NCBI GenBank assembly: GCA_030263595.1
Contig: SZPG01000004.1
Coordinates: 1-64,000, forward strand
Reading direction: 5' to 3'
Source of the DNA: Chloroflexi bacterium CFX6
GTDB lineage: Bacteria; Chloroflexota; Anaerolineae; Anaerolineales; Villigracilaceae
DNA: 64,000 bases
The translations under genes and the position numbers were made by a program. Under the pieces are notes generated by a model, which was not told the DNA's origin, searched no databases, and was given only the letters and a program-made list of their open reading frames with translations. Shown piece by piece: positions 7,712 through 17,075 of the stretch (position 1 is its first letter; the number at the start of each line of letters is the position of its first letter).

Positions 7712-7842
7712 CGCTTCTGCATGATCGTCTTATAAAACACCTACAGGGCGGCAAGGTTCTGCTCATAACGATAATGATCCCGTCCGAGCCGGTTGAGGTC
7801 CTGGCGGTGAGAAAACAATATTCCCCATGATAAAATATCTTC

Positions 7843-10359
7843 ATGCAGCCCTCATTGGACAAACTACGCAAATTCTTCCGGCTCGAACACGAGAACGGAT
7901 ATAGCAACAGCGCCATCATCGGCGGGCTCGCCAAAATGCTCGATTTCTGGGAAGGGGAAGCGCGCGCAGACGGCATCCAGGAAGAGGTGATCCAGGCTGT
8001 GGTGCAGAGACTCCGCTCGTACGACGGACTCAGCCCCCAGTCACGCGCCGACGCGCTGAAGGGGTTGTGGAAAAGGATCGGGGAGACCTATCCAGAAGCC
8101 CGACAGAAGCCTCAACAAAAGCCGCGTCCCCAACCACAGAGTCAGCCTCCAATTCAGCCGCCCCCTGATTCAAGAAATCCGGAGCCAACCCGTCAACCGC
8201 CCTCCATCCCTGCAGGGGGATACAAATCGCGCCCGCCGCGCTCGGAATCTGTCGCGGGCGCGCGCACCTCCGCAACTCCCGCCGCGCTCGACGCCAAACT
8301 CACCGTCCTTCAGGGAGTCGGACCGCGCCACGCAGAGACCCTCGCCAGACTCGGCATGCACACGCTCGGCGACATGCTCTATTACTTTCCGCGCCGTTAC
8401 GACGATTACTCGCAACTCAAACCCATCAAGAATTTGTTCTACGGCGAGCAGGTCACGGTGATCGGCACGATCCAAAGCGTGCATACGCGACCCATCCGCG
8501 GCGGCAAGGCTTCGATCATCGAAACCGTCATCAGCGACGGCACGGGCGCGATCCGTTTGACCTATTTCAACCAACCCTGGCTTGCGAATCGATTCAAGGT
8601 GGGCGACGCCATTTCCGTTTCGGGCAAAGTGGATCAGTATCTCGGTCGCCTCGTGATGAACAACCCCGATTGGGAGCCTGTCGAGGTCGAAAACCTGCAC
8701 ACGAATCGCATCGTGCCGATCTATTCGCTCACCGAACGCGTCACGCAAAAATGGCTTCGCAACCTGATGAAGCAGGTCGTCACGTATTGGGCGCCTGCGG
8801 TCGCGGATGCCCTGCCCGGCGATGTTCGTAATGCCGCGAACGTGACGCCGCTGGGCGAGGCGCTGCTACAGGTTCACTTTCCCGATTCGCAGGAAAAACT
8901 CAAAGCCGCGCGTGAACGGCTTGCCTTCGACGAGATCTTCTACCTGCAAATGGGAGTCCTGCGACAACGGCGGGACTGGCTCTCTGTGGACGGGCGGCGC
9001 TTCTCCATCCCGGACGAGCGGCTGGATACGCTAAAGAAAAGCCTTCCCTTCACCCTGACCTCCGCGCAGGAACGCGCCCTTGCAGACATCCGCCGCGACC
9101 TCGACTCCGGCAAGCCCATGAACCGACTCCTGCAAGGCGACGTGGGTTCGGGAAAAACCGTCGTCGCCGCGCTAGCCGCCGCGATCATTACATCGAACGG
9201 CGCGCCTCCTGCGGAGACTTCGCAAGCCGCCATCCTGGCGCCCACAGCCATCCTGGCGGAACAGCATTATCGCAATTTCACGAATCTTCTCAAAGGCTTG
9301 CTCAAGCCCGAAGAGATTCGGCTGCTGACCGGCGATACCCCCGATTCAGAAAAGGAAGAAATTCGCGCGGGACTCGCAAACAACACCATCAAGATCGTGA
9401 TCGGCACGCACGCGGTCATCGAACAGCCGGTTCAATTCGCCGACCTGCAACTCGCCGTCATTGACGAACAACATCGCTTCGGCGTCGAGCAGCGCGCGGA
9501 ACTCAGAAGTAAAGGGACGAATCCACATTTGCTGGTGATGACCGCCACTCCGATCCCGCGTTCCCTCGCCCTGACCCTTTACGGCGACCTCGACATCTCC
9601 GTCATGGACGAAATGCCCGCGGGAAGGATTCCCATCAACACTTATGTCCTCCGCCCGCAGGAGCGCGAACGCGCCTTTACGTTATTGCGCGGGCAGATCA
9701 AGGATGGCAAACAGGCGTTCATCATCTATCCGCTTATCGAGGAGAGCGAAAAGATCGAAGCCCGCGCCGCCGTGGACGATTACGAAACACTCTCGAAAGA
9801 AGTCTTCCCCGATTTGAGATTGGGATTGTTGCACGGCAAAATGCGCCCCGCCGAAAAAGACGAGGTCATGCTCAAATTCCGCGACAAGCAATATGACATC
9901 CTCGTTTCGACGACGGTCGTCGAGGTGGGCGTGGACGTGCCGAACGCGACGGTCATGCTCATCGAAGGCGCGGATAGGTTCGGTCTCGCGCAATTGCATC
10001 AATTACGCGGTCGCGTCGGGCGCGGCGCGGATCAATCGTATTGCCTGTTAATTCCGACGCACGAAGACGCAACGGAGAACGAACGCCTGCAAGCCCTGGC
10101 TGAATCGAACGACGGTTTCTTCCTCGCCGAGAAGGATTTGCAGATCCGCGGTCCCGGCGAATTCCTCGGCACGCGCCAGGCGGGGTTTACGTCGAGCCTG
10201 CGCATGGCAAGCATCACCGACGTCAAATTGATAGAAAAAGCCCGGGCGCAGGCGCAAGCCGTCTTCGAGAAGGATGCGGATTTGTCCCAGCCCGAACACG
10301 CCCTGCTTGCCGAAGCCCTCCGAAGGTTCTGGGGCGAAGGCAAGGGGGATGTGAGTTAG
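7843..10359 (+). CDS. recG: ATP-dependent DNA helicase RecG
   Basis: Remodels stalled replication forks and branch-migrates Holliday junctions. Of 838 residues, 1-85 form a helical extension and about 88-140 a Pro/Gln-rich linker. A wedge region follows, starting at LTVLQGVGPRHAETLARLG near residue 150, with the OB fold after it. The helicase motor has Walker A GDVGSGKTVVAAL near 427, VIDEQHRFG (DExH type) and VGRGADQSYCLL in motif VI. There is no Shine-Dalgarno; TAAAAT (7831-7836) lies 6 nt before the ATG, which suggests a leaderless transcript. The long N-terminal extension is common outside the enterobacterial RecG. Confidence 0.95.
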   Translation: MQPSLDKLRKFFRLEHENGYSNSAIIGGLAKMLDFWEGEARADGIQEEVIQAVVQRLRSYDGLSPQSRADALKGLWKRIGETYPEARQKPQQKPRPQPQSQPPIQPPPDSRNPEPTRQPPSIPAGGYKSRPPRSESVAGARTSATPAALDAKLTVLQGVGPRHAETLARLGMHTLGDMLYYFPRRYDDYSQLKPIKNLFYGEQVTVIGTIQSVHTRPIRGGKASIIETVISDGTGAIRLTYFNQPWLANRFKVGDAISVSGKVDQYLGRLVMNNPDWEPVEVENLHTNRIVPIYSLTERVTQKWLRNLMKQVVTYWAPAVADALPGDVRNAANVTPLGEALLQVHFPDSQEKLKAARERLAFDEIFYLQMGVLRQRRDWLSVDGRRFSIPDERLDTLKKSLPFTLTSAQERALADIRRDLDSGKPMNRLLQGDVGSGKTVVAALAAAIITSNGAPPAETSQAAILAPTAILAEQHYRNFTNLLKGLLKPEEIRLLTGDTPDSEKEEIRAGLANNTIKIVIGTHAVIEQPVQFADLQLAVIDEQHRFGVEQRAELRSKGTNPHLLVMTATPIPRSLALTLYGDLDISVMDEMPAGRIPINTYVLRPQERERAFTLLRGQIKDGKQAFIIYPLIEESEKIEARAAVDDYETLSKEVFPDLRLGLLHGKMRPAEKDEVMLKFRDKQYDILVSTTVVEVGVDVPNATVMLIEGADRFGLAQLHQLRGRVGRGADQSYCLLIPTHEDATENERLQALAESNDGFFLAEKDLQIRGPGEFLGTRQAGFTSSLRMASITDVKLIEKARAQAQAVFEKDADLSQPEHALLAEALRRFWGEGKGDVS

Positions 10360-10364
10360 TTGGG

Positions 10365-10647
10365 TAGTCTGATAGTCTGATAGTCGAATAGTCTGATAGT
10401 CGGGTAGTCGAATAGTCTGATAGTCTGATAGTCTGATAGTCGGGTAGTCGAATAGTGAAGACGCGACCAATGGACTCGGGGACCACAAGACCATCAGACC
10501 ATCCGACTATAAGACCACAAGACTATAAGACTATCAGACCACAAGACCATCAGACCACAAGACTATAAGACTATCAGACCATAAGACTATCAGACTATAA
10601 GACTATAAGACCATAAGACTATAAGACCAGGAGACTAAAAGACCAAC
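10365..10647. repeat. Mirror-oriented octanucleotide repeat array between recG and coaD
   Basis: The left arm (10365-10452) is eleven head-to-tail octamers TAGTCNNN, where NNN is TGA, GAA or GGG. After a 35-nt unique spacer, the right arm (10488-10647) is twenty octamers AGAC[CT]A[TC][AC], the reverse complement of the left unit. The right arm stays in phase up to the base before the coaD start codon. The two arms could pair into a long imperfect hairpin or cruciform. A sister array is at 17076-17478. No open frame of note is encoded. Confidence 0.9.
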
Positions 10648-11166
10648 ATGGTTCGTGCCTTATTCCCCGGAACGTTCGATCCCATCCACTACGGTCACAT
10701 GGACATTGCCGAGCGCGCCGCGCGCCTCTTCGATGAAGTGGTGATGGCGGTCTATGACAAACCCTTGAAGTCTCTGATCTTCACACCCGAAGAACGCATT
10801 GCCCTTGTCACCGAGGCGTTCAAGGACAATCCCAAGATCAAGGTCACGGGCTACAGCGGGCTCACCGTCGAATTCGCACGCGAAATCAGCGCGGACGTCA
10901 TCGTGCGCGGCTTGCGCGTCTTTTCCGATTTCGAGTTCGAGTTCCGCATGGCGTTGGCGAATCATCGCCTCGCTTCGGACATCGAGATCGTTGCGCTGAT
11001 CACGGCGGAGGAGCATACCTTCCTTTCCTCCAGCACGGTCAAGGAAATTGCCATGCTCGACGGCGATGTTTCCAGCATGGTCCCACCGCACGTGCATGGC
11101 GCGCTCAGGGAAAAGGTCAGCCACATGGACGATGGGCATTCACCTCCCAACGCGTTGAGGGATTGA
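10648..11166 (+). CDS. coaD: Phosphopantetheine adenylyltransferase
   Basis: Penultimate step of coenzyme A synthesis: ATP + 4'-phosphopantetheine to dephospho-CoA. The 172 residues have FPGTFDPIHYGHMD at the N-terminus (T/HxGH nucleotidyl-transfer motif), VRGLRVFSDFEFE in the middle and FLSSSTVKEIA near residue 128, all diagnostic of CoaD. There is no clear Shine-Dalgarno: the leader is the octamer repeat array itself, whose last unit abuts the ATG. Expression could therefore depend on that array or on read-through from recG. Confidence 0.94.
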   Translation: MVRALFPGTFDPIHYGHMDIAERAARLFDEVVMAVYDKPLKSLIFTPEERIALVTEAFKDNPKIKVTGYSGLTVEFAREISADVIVRGLRVFSDFEFEFRMALANHRLASDIEIVALITAEEHTFLSSSTVKEIAMLDGDVSSMVPPHVHGALREKVSHMDDGHSPPNALRD

Positions 11167-11167
11167 A

Positions 11168-11194
11168 GCAGGTCGGATTGGCAATTCGACCTGC
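11168..11194. other. Inverted repeat downstream of coaD
   Basis: GCAGGTCG at 11168-11175 pairs with CGACCTGC at 11187-11194, with a further ATT/AAT inside. No U-run follows, so it is not a classic terminator; it may be an operator or an mRNA end structure. Confidence 0.5.
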
Positions 11195-11241
11195 GTGAAT
11201 TTGCGATAGAATTGAAGTCATCCGGTTTACGGAGGCATCCC

Positions 11242-11724
11242 ATGGATATCCTGCAACTGATTGACCGCCTCGAGGAACTCTTCAACGAGAGCAAGTCCAT
11301 TCCCCTCACCCGCAACGTGATGGTGGACGAGGACCGCATGTTGGACATCATTGACCAGATGCGCATTGCCATCCCCGAAGAGGTGAAGAAGGCGCAGCAA
11401 TTGCTCGGTCAACGCGACCGCGTGCTGGCGCAGGCGCAGGAGGAGGCAAACCGCACGCTCGAACTCGCCCGCCAGAAAGCCGACCAACTCGTGATGAAGG
11501 ACTCGGTGGCGCAGGAGGCGCAGCGCCGCGCGGAACAGATCGTCGCGCAGGCGCGCGTGGAGGCGGAAAACATCCGCGCGGACGCGGACGAGTACGCGTT
11601 GAACAGCCTTTCGCAACTCCGCGATGAGCTGGAACGCATCTCGAACCAGGTGGTCAATGGGATACGCCTCTTGAAGGACGAGCAGGCAAGGAGAGCCTCC
11701 GTCTCGCAAAGCGGGGATACTTGA
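11242..11724 (+). CDS. Coiled-coil protein (DivIVA/ATP-synthase-b-like), 160 aa
   Basis: The start at 11242 is set by GGAGG 6 nt upstream. After a 50-residue N-terminus (ILQLIDRLEELFNESKSIPL), residues about 55-150 are a long Ala/Glu/Gln/Arg-rich coiled coil, much like an ATP-synthase b-subunit stalk or a DivIVA tail, but there is no membrane anchor. It could be a scaffold or cell-division/envelope organiser; the function is not known. The gene ends in a strong terminator. Confidence 0.75.
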   Translation: MDILQLIDRLEELFNESKSIPLTRNVMVDEDRMLDIIDQMRIAIPEEVKKAQQLLGQRDRVLAQAQEEANRTLELARQKADQLVMKDSVAQEAQRRAEQIVAQARVEAENIRADADEYALNSLSQLRDELERISNQVVNGIRLLKDEQARRASVSQSGDT

Positions 11725-11746
11725 TCTCCATCCGACAAACACGCAG

Positions 11747-11780
11747 AAGCCTCCCTTGAATAGGAGGGAGGCTTTTCTTT
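11747..11780 (+). terminator. Rho-independent terminator after the coiled-coil gene
   Basis: AAGCCTCCC (11747-11755) pairs with GGGAGGCTT (11766-11774), followed by TTTCTTTT. It ends the coaD-side transcription unit. Confidence 0.9.
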
Positions 11781-11781
11781 T

Positions 11782-12143
11782 ATGGGGGAGGGTCCATCTG
11801 AAGCGATTTCGTCCGCGGCGCAGGATGCAAACTTCTTGGAGAGCGTCTGAAAACTTACGCGTCGCCCCTGCGCCAGAGGGCGCAGATTACGCTTTTCCAA
11901 TTTATGACGCCATGCTCGATTGAATTTGCTACCGTACAAATCTTGGCTCATCTGTGATTCGTGTGCAGACGTTAGAGAACGTCCGCTACACGCGAATGTT
12001 TTTGCACGCTTTTCATAGATGAGCCCAGATCTTTTATTGGGACGCGGAAACATGCGGATCATTTAATTGATTTTCCGCGTAAGTCAGCGCTCGTCCGCGT
12101 CCGATTTCTAAAATGTACGGTAGAGAAGATCGAATTCCGTTTA
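11782..12143. other. Intergenic gap with no gene seen
   Basis: About 360 bp between convergent genes. The longest open frames look like shadows. It contains GGGACGCGGA and TTTTCCGCGT-type fragments that resemble the ends of the MITE at 19949-20068, so it may hold a decayed copy. I see no RNA gene or promoter. Confidence 0.4.
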
Positions 12144-13199
12144 TCAGGGCGGGGGAGGCAGGGTTTCCATTGACCAGTCCGTGGGGTACTTCCAGTTCAG
12201 GGTCAAGGCGATCCAGCCTCCGCCGCGAAGCCTGCCCCACACGTTGGAAGCGGAGGGGAAATACTCGACGACCTGCCCGCTTTCCCCTTCAGCGAATTCG
12301 TGCCCGGTTTCTTCGCCGTTAACTGACGGTGTTTTTCTGATCGGTTGCGCGGTCTTTGCCGTGACGGTCATGGGCAGGATGGGGAACGGTTCGAGGCGTT
12401 CCATGGGGATCCATGCCGCTCGATCGGTGACCAGGGGCCAGTATATGGCGCCCGGCGGAGGATTCACCCAGAAGGTTTTCTTCGTTTGTTTGTTCCAGGC
12501 GACCACGACGAATTTATGCACCATGTCGGGTCTCGTCGCGTAGTTCACCTCCTTGAGGGCGCCGGGCTGGCTGAAACTGATCGTGTTGACCCTGCCCCAT
12601 CCGTCTTTTATTTCAGCCAGGGTGACGATATTGCCGCCCATGGTCAGGCTTTCCAGGTGGGGAAAGCCCTTGTGGTCGAATAGAGCCGTGTTGTCCGCTT
12701 TGAGGTACCTGAGTTTTTGTTTGTGGCTTCCGTTGAGGGAGTCAATGTAGATCTCCCAATTCTCATTCAGGACCGTCGAGTAGGTTCCGCCTGCCGGATG
12801 CGGGGTGAGGTACATCGGCACGACCTCGGGGGTGAAAAAGTCAACGCCTCCCCAGTCGGCGGCGGCGGTGCGGGACCTGTAATTGTAGATCGCCAGTTGG
12901 CTGTCGTGTTTGACGCGGAAGTATTGCACCCGCTGGATGGGAGTCAGTGTGGGAAATACAAGGGCTGGCACGCTCGTAAACGTCGGTTCGGGCGTGAAGG
13001 TATTTCGTAGTGTGGCGGTGATGGTGGGAGTATCCGGTATCGCTGCCTGTGTCTGTGTGGAGGCGGCTTCCGCAGTTTGCGCGATGTAGGTGTTGATGGC
13101 GCGCGGGTCGAGCGGAGGGACGGGCGTGACCATCGAAGGCGCGCACGCCAGGATTAGGAGGAACGCCAATCCCCACAAAAGGGATTTTCTACCGGTCAT
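12144..13199 (-). CDS. Lipoprotein with C-terminal SH3-like domain
   Basis: 351 residues. The N-terminus is a lipoprotein signal (WGLAFLLILAC) followed by a Thr/Pro-rich spacer to about residue 85. The middle (90-270) has no family I know. The last 80 residues (RKTPSVNGEETGHEFAEGES...WGRLRGGGWIAL) resemble a bacterial SH3/SH3b domain, which often binds peptidoglycan. It overlaps the YwbE-like gene by the 4-bp ATGA and is the last gene of the penicillin-binding protein operon, so a cell-wall role outside the membrane is likely. Confidence 0.75.
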   Translation of the reverse strand: MTGRKSLLWGLAFLLILACAPSMVTPVPPLDPRAINTYIAQTAEAASTQTQAAIPDTPTITATLRNTFTPEPTFTSVPALVFPTLTPIQRVQYFRVKHDSQLAIYNYRSRTAAADWGGVDFFTPEVVPMYLTPHPAGGTYSTVLNENWEIYIDSLNGSHKQKLRYLKADNTALFDHKGFPHLESLTMGGNIVTLAEIKDGWGRVNTISFSQPGALKEVNYATRPDMVHKFVVVAWNKQTKKTFWVNPPPGAIYWPLVTDRAAWIPMERLEPFPILPMTVTAKTAQPIRKTPSVNGEETGHEFAEGESGQVVEYFPSASNVWGRLRGGGWIALTLNWKYPTDWSMETLPPPP

Positions 13200-13393
13200 T
13201 CTTCGACGATCTCCTTGACGCGCCCGATCAGACCGTTTTCCAGCCGGACCTTGATGCCGTGCGGATGGTTCGCGGATTTGGTGAGAATGTCCCTCACGAT
13301 GCCTTTGGTAAGTTTGCCCGTGCGCTGATCCTGTTTCAATACAATCAAGACCGTCATGCCGGGTTTGATGGTCGGGCGATTTATTCCGTTCAT
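13196..13393 (-). CDS. ywbE: YwbE family protein (65 aa)
   Basis: A short protein, MNGINRPTIKPGMTVLIVLK followed by DQRTGKLTKGIVRDILTKS and HPHGIKVRLENGLIGRVKEI, which closely follows Bacillus YwbE (DUF2196). The family is small and basic, has an SH3-barrel/KOW-like look and no known function. ATG 13393 lies two bases after the stop of the penicillin-binding protein, and the gene overlaps the next by ATGA, so the three are one translationally linked operon. Confidence 0.88.
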   Translation of the reverse strand: MNGINRPTIKPGMTVLIVLKQDQRTGKLTKGIVRDILTKSANHPHGIKVRLENGLIGRVKEIVEE

Positions 13394-13395
13394 GT

Positions 13396-16300
13396 TCAGG
13401 GCGTGGTGGGTATGGGCGTGACGGTCGTTGGCGTCGAAGTCGGCGTTTCCGTTGGGGAGGGCGTCAACGATGGCGTGGGTGTGGCGGGGACGGGCGTGTC
13501 CGTCGGCGGGGCGGTGGGCGGGACGGGGGTTGGGGTGAGAGTCGGCTCGGGGGTTGGGGTGGGCAGGTTGAAGGTCAGGAAGATGCGTTTTTCGGCGTAG
13601 TAATCCTCTCCGTTCATGAGATAAAGCCTCAAGGTGATGCGGTCCGCGTCGAGGTCGTCCAAATCCCACTTGTAGAGGTTTTCGGGTTGTTCGAATTTAT
13701 CGCGCCCCTCCGCAAGGATCGTCCATTCGGAGGGATCGTCGCCCCTGCCATATTCGAGCCGCCAGCCTGTGAAATCGCCTTTGGTGACGTTGATGACGGC
13801 GCGAATGTCGAGCGGCGACTCGGTGATAATGTCGTTGTCCTTGAGGTTGGAGAATTGGAGGGTCGGACGCGGGTCGTCCGAACTGCATTCGCGTTCGGGT
13901 TTGAAGAAGGGGTTGCGGGGCAGGTCGTGGGATTCGAGCCAGGCGCGCCCGTCGTCGGTCTTGAGCCATTTGCGCGCCCATTCGTCGTTGACGTTCGTCA
14001 CCATTACTTCTTCCGCAAAGTCCGGGCAGGCATCCCCGGCGATCAGCCCGGTCCACGTGTCAATGGTGGTGCGGGTGATGAGGTCTTCACTGCGCGGTGG
14101 GGGGAGTTGGTTGGAGGCGAAGAACTCACTGCGTTGACCGCCCCTGCACCATTGCGAGGGTTCCGTGCCGGACAGGTTGCAGATGATCCTTTCGGTGATG
14201 CCGGGCGGGATGCCGAAAGGGCGCGGGTTGTTGTTCGTCACATAAGGAACGGCGTATTGCATGAATTGGGACCAGATGGGCGCCGCGCCGGATAGCCCGG
14301 TGGTATTGACCATGGGGGTGTAGTCGGCGTTGCCCACCCAGACGCCCACTGCGAGATCGGGGGTGTAACCCATGGTCCAGTTATCGCGGAAGTCGTTGGT
14401 GGTGCCGGTCTTTGCCGCGGCCGGGAACGGGAGGTTGATCACGGAGTTGCGCCCGAACATCCACGCGCGCGCTTCGTTATCGGAGAGGATGGAGGAGATG
14501 AGATAGGCGTGCTCGGGGCGGATGACCTGCTCGCCCTCGGGCGGTTGGTGTTCGTAGATGACGTTGCCCTGGAAATCAACGATCTTCAATATGGAGACGG
14601 GCGGGACTTTCCTTCCGCCGTTCGCAAACACGGAGAAGGCGGAGGTCATGTCAATCAAACTGACGTCGCCCCCGCCCAACGTCAACGCGAGACCGTAGTC
14701 CGGGCGCGTCAAACTGGTGATGCCCAGCCGTTCCGCCATGGCGATCATGCCGTCCTTTTCGGGTGTGGCTGGGTCGTCGTAGATGCCGACGAAATCCAGC
14801 GTCTTGACCGCCGGGACGTTGAACGAATTGGCTAACGCCGTACGCACGGTGACGGGACCGTGGAATCTTCCATCGTAGTTGACCGGTTTATACGGCTCGC
14901 GCGGATCATTGGGATCGCCGGATGGAGGAAACTCGCTCGGCACATCCCAGATCAGGGTGGAGGGCGTCCATCCCTTTTCGAAGGCGGCGACGTACGTGAT
15001 GGGTTTGATGGAGGAACCGGGCTGGCGCGTGGGACTGGTCGCCATGTTGACCTGGCCGGAGATGGCTTCGTTGTTGAAATCGGGCGAGCCGACCATGGCG
15101 AGGATCTCGCCGGTGGAGGGTTCGATGGCGACCAGCGCGCCGTTCTTTGCGTTCTTATCGGCGAGCAGCGCCACCTGCTCGGAGACGATCCTTTGCGCCT
15201 CGTTTTGGAGGGCGGGGTCAATGGTGGTGTAAACGATGAAACCGGAACGATAGATGGTCTGCGCGTCGTATTGCGCCTCCAGTTGCGAGCGGACGAAGTT
15301 GACCCAGTGCGGGTAACGCGCGTTGATGTTCGGGGGGGTGAACGCGCGGTTCTTGATCTCGTTCGCCGCGTTCACCGCCGTAACCTGGTCCACGCAAATT
15401 GGAACCTCGCTGTTGCTGACAGCGATGCAGCCATCCTGCTGACTCAGAACGAACATCAACACCAGCACCTGTTGCTGGCGCGCCAGCGTGGCTTCGCGGT
15501 TGGTGTATATGTCGTAGACTGCCGGCGATTGCGGGAGGCCCGCGAGGAAGGACGCCTCTGCCAGGGTGAGTTGGTTGGCGGTCTTGCCGAAGTACGTCTC
15601 TGCGGCGGCTTCGATGCCATAGGCGAGGTTGCCGTAATAGATCTCGTTCAGGTAGAGTTCGAGGATCTCATCCTTCGAGTAACGGCGCGTGATCTCCGCC
15701 GCGAGGATGATCTCGCGCGCCTTGCGGAGGTAGGTGCGCTGGGCGCGTTCTTCGGGAGAAAGCAGGAGGGCGCGCGCCAGTTGTTGCGTAATGGTGGAGG
15801 CGCCGCCGCCCTCCCCCTCCGTGCGATAGTTGACCCACAGCGCGCGGAGGATCGCCCAGGGATCGAAGCCGGGGTGTGTGTAAAAATCCTGGTCTTCGGT
15901 GGCGATCGTCGCCGCGATGAGAACCGGGGAAATCCTGTCGAGGGTCACGTAGGTGCGGCGCCCGGCGTTCGGGTCGAGTATCTCGTAGAGCGGATTCCCG
16001 TTGCGATCCAGAATGCGGGTGGTCTCGAATTGGGAGGTGCGGTTTCGCAGGTCGTCCACACTGGGGAGGGTGCGCGCAATGCGGTAATACGAGATCAGGA
16101 GCGCGGAACCGCCGAGGATGGCGAGGACGACCAGCCCGAACAGGGAAAGGACGAAGGCGCGCAAGAGGCAGCCTCCCCATCCGCTCATCCATGACAGTGA
16201 AACGGTCGGGCGGGCTGGAGGAGGCTGGCTCGGCCGCGGCGCGGACGCGCTCCTCGTTGGCGGCGCGCCGTTGCGGTGACGACTGGTCGGTTCGTACGCG

Positions 16301-16551
16301 GCAGGCGAAACGCGCGTGCTGCCCAGGTCCACTTCATCCACGCGACGCGGCAGGGGCATGTTGTCCTTGTCCAACGGGATGGGCGGCGGCGTCGGGGTCG
16401 GCGTGCGGCGGGACGGGCCGGCGCGCGTTGCGCCGCGATACGGGATATCGTCCTGCGAAGGCTCTATGGGAGTCTCCGGGCGCGTCTCGGCTTCGGACTC
16501 CAGTAATTTTTTGATTCGCTTGATTCGATCTTCTTCGTTTTCGTCGGTCAT
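13396..16551 (-). CDS. Class A penicillin-binding protein (transglycosylase/transpeptidase)
   Basis: Polymerises and cross-links peptidoglycan outside the membrane. In 1051 residues: a Pro/Arg-rich cytoplasmic tail (1-130), one membrane span (about 135-155), and a GT51 domain (ATEDQDFYTHPGFDPWAILRA, GGASTITQQLARALLL). A penicillin-binding domain follows with SSIKP, the likely SxN in ANSFNVPAVKT, and AAKTGTTNDFRDNW. After it come a beta-sandwich-like segment and a Thr/Pro-rich C-terminal tail (about 50 residues). ATG 16551 has no Shine-Dalgarno. The PT tail is long for a PBP1A. Confidence 0.92.
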   Translation of the reverse strand: MTDENEEDRIKRIKKLLESEAETRPETPIEPSQDDIPYRGATRAGPSRRTPTPTPPPIPLDKDNMPLPRRVDEVDLGSTRVSPAAYEPTSRHRNGAPPTRSASAPRPSQPPPARPTVSLSWMSGWGGCLLRAFVLSLFGLVVLAILGGSALLISYYRIARTLPSVDDLRNRTSQFETTRILDRNGNPLYEILDPNAGRRTYVTLDRISPVLIAATIATEDQDFYTHPGFDPWAILRALWVNYRTEGEGGGASTITQQLARALLLSPEERAQRTYLRKAREIILAAEITRRYSKDEILELYLNEIYYGNLAYGIEAAAETYFGKTANQLTLAEASFLAGLPQSPAVYDIYTNREATLARQQQVLVLMFVLSQQDGCIAVSNSEVPICVDQVTAVNAANEIKNRAFTPPNINARYPHWVNFVRSQLEAQYDAQTIYRSGFIVYTTIDPALQNEAQRIVSEQVALLADKNAKNGALVAIEPSTGEILAMVGSPDFNNEAISGQVNMATSPTRQPGSSIKPITYVAAFEKGWTPSTLIWDVPSEFPPSGDPNDPREPYKPVNYDGRFHGPVTVRTALANSFNVPAVKTLDFVGIYDDPATPEKDGMIAMAERLGITSLTRPDYGLALTLGGGDVSLIDMTSAFSVFANGGRKVPPVSILKIVDFQGNVIYEHQPPEGEQVIRPEHAYLISSILSDNEARAWMFGRNSVINLPFPAAAKTGTTNDFRDNWTMGYTPDLAVGVWVGNADYTPMVNTTGLSGAAPIWSQFMQYAVPYVTNNNPRPFGIPPGITERIICNLSGTEPSQWCRGGQRSEFFASNQLPPPRSEDLITRTTIDTWTGLIAGDACPDFAEEVMVTNVNDEWARKWLKTDDGRAWLESHDLPRNPFFKPERECSSDDPRPTLQFSNLKDNDIITESPLDIRAVINVTKGDFTGWRLEYGRGDDPSEWTILAEGRDKFEQPENLYKWDLDDLDADRITLRLYLMNGEDYYAEKRIFLTFNLPTPTPEPTLTPTPVPPTAPPTDTPVPATPTPSLTPSPTETPTSTPTTVTPIPTTP

Positions 16552-16597
16552 AATTCTTTTACGCAATACGCAACGCGAAATTATCGGCTTGCGTACC

Positions 16598-17047
16598 CTA
16601 TGCGGACGGCTTGCTTGCGATCAACACAACCCACGCGCCGCGGTGACACACTTCGTCGTTCTGGTTCTTCACTTCGAGGGCGATCGTCACGGAACCGCCG
16701 CCGATGCGCGGCAGGGCTTTGGTCTCCGTCGTTTCGAGTTCGACCTGGATCGAATCGCCGATGAACACGGGTTTGACGAACTTCCATTCCTTTACCTCGC
16801 GGAAAGCGATGACGGTTCCGTCCATCAGCCCGGTCTGCCACGCCAGCCCCGAGGCGATGGACAAGCCCAGCAGCCCGTGCGCGATCTGCCTGCCGAACGG
16901 GGTCGTCTTGCTGAACTCCGGGTCGGTGTGGATGCGGTTATCGTCGCCCGACAAGCGCGCGAATTCCATGATGTCCGCTTCGGTGATCGTCCGCTTTTCG
17001 GTGACGATCTTCTGCCCGACGGTAAATTCTTCGAAGTACAGTCCCAT
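16598..17047 (-). CDS. MaoC-like (R)-specific enoyl hydratase/dehydratase
   Basis: A 149-residue hot-dog fold protein. MGLYFEEFTVGQKIVTEKRT opens the domain; EFARLSGDDNRIHTDPEF and FGRQIAHGLLGLSIASGL carry the MaoC hydratase motif with the catalytic Asp/His pair. It would hydrate 2-enoyl-CoA-type substrates or act on a related acyl-CoA. ATG 17047 follows AAGGAGA by 8 nt. The frame stays open upstream through a 15-bp repeat array that would add a (DYPTN)n tail; the ribosome site shows that this is not translated as part of the enzyme. Confidence 0.87.
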   Translation of the reverse strand: MGLYFEEFTVGQKIVTEKRTITEADIMEFARLSGDDNRIHTDPEFSKTTPFGRQIAHGLLGLSIASGLAWQTGLMDGTVIAFREVKEWKFVKPVFIGDSIQVELETTETKALPRIGGGSVTIALEVKNQNDEVCHRGAWVVLIASKPSA

Positions 17048-17075
17048 GTTTTCGGTCTCCTTGGCGTGATTCAAA

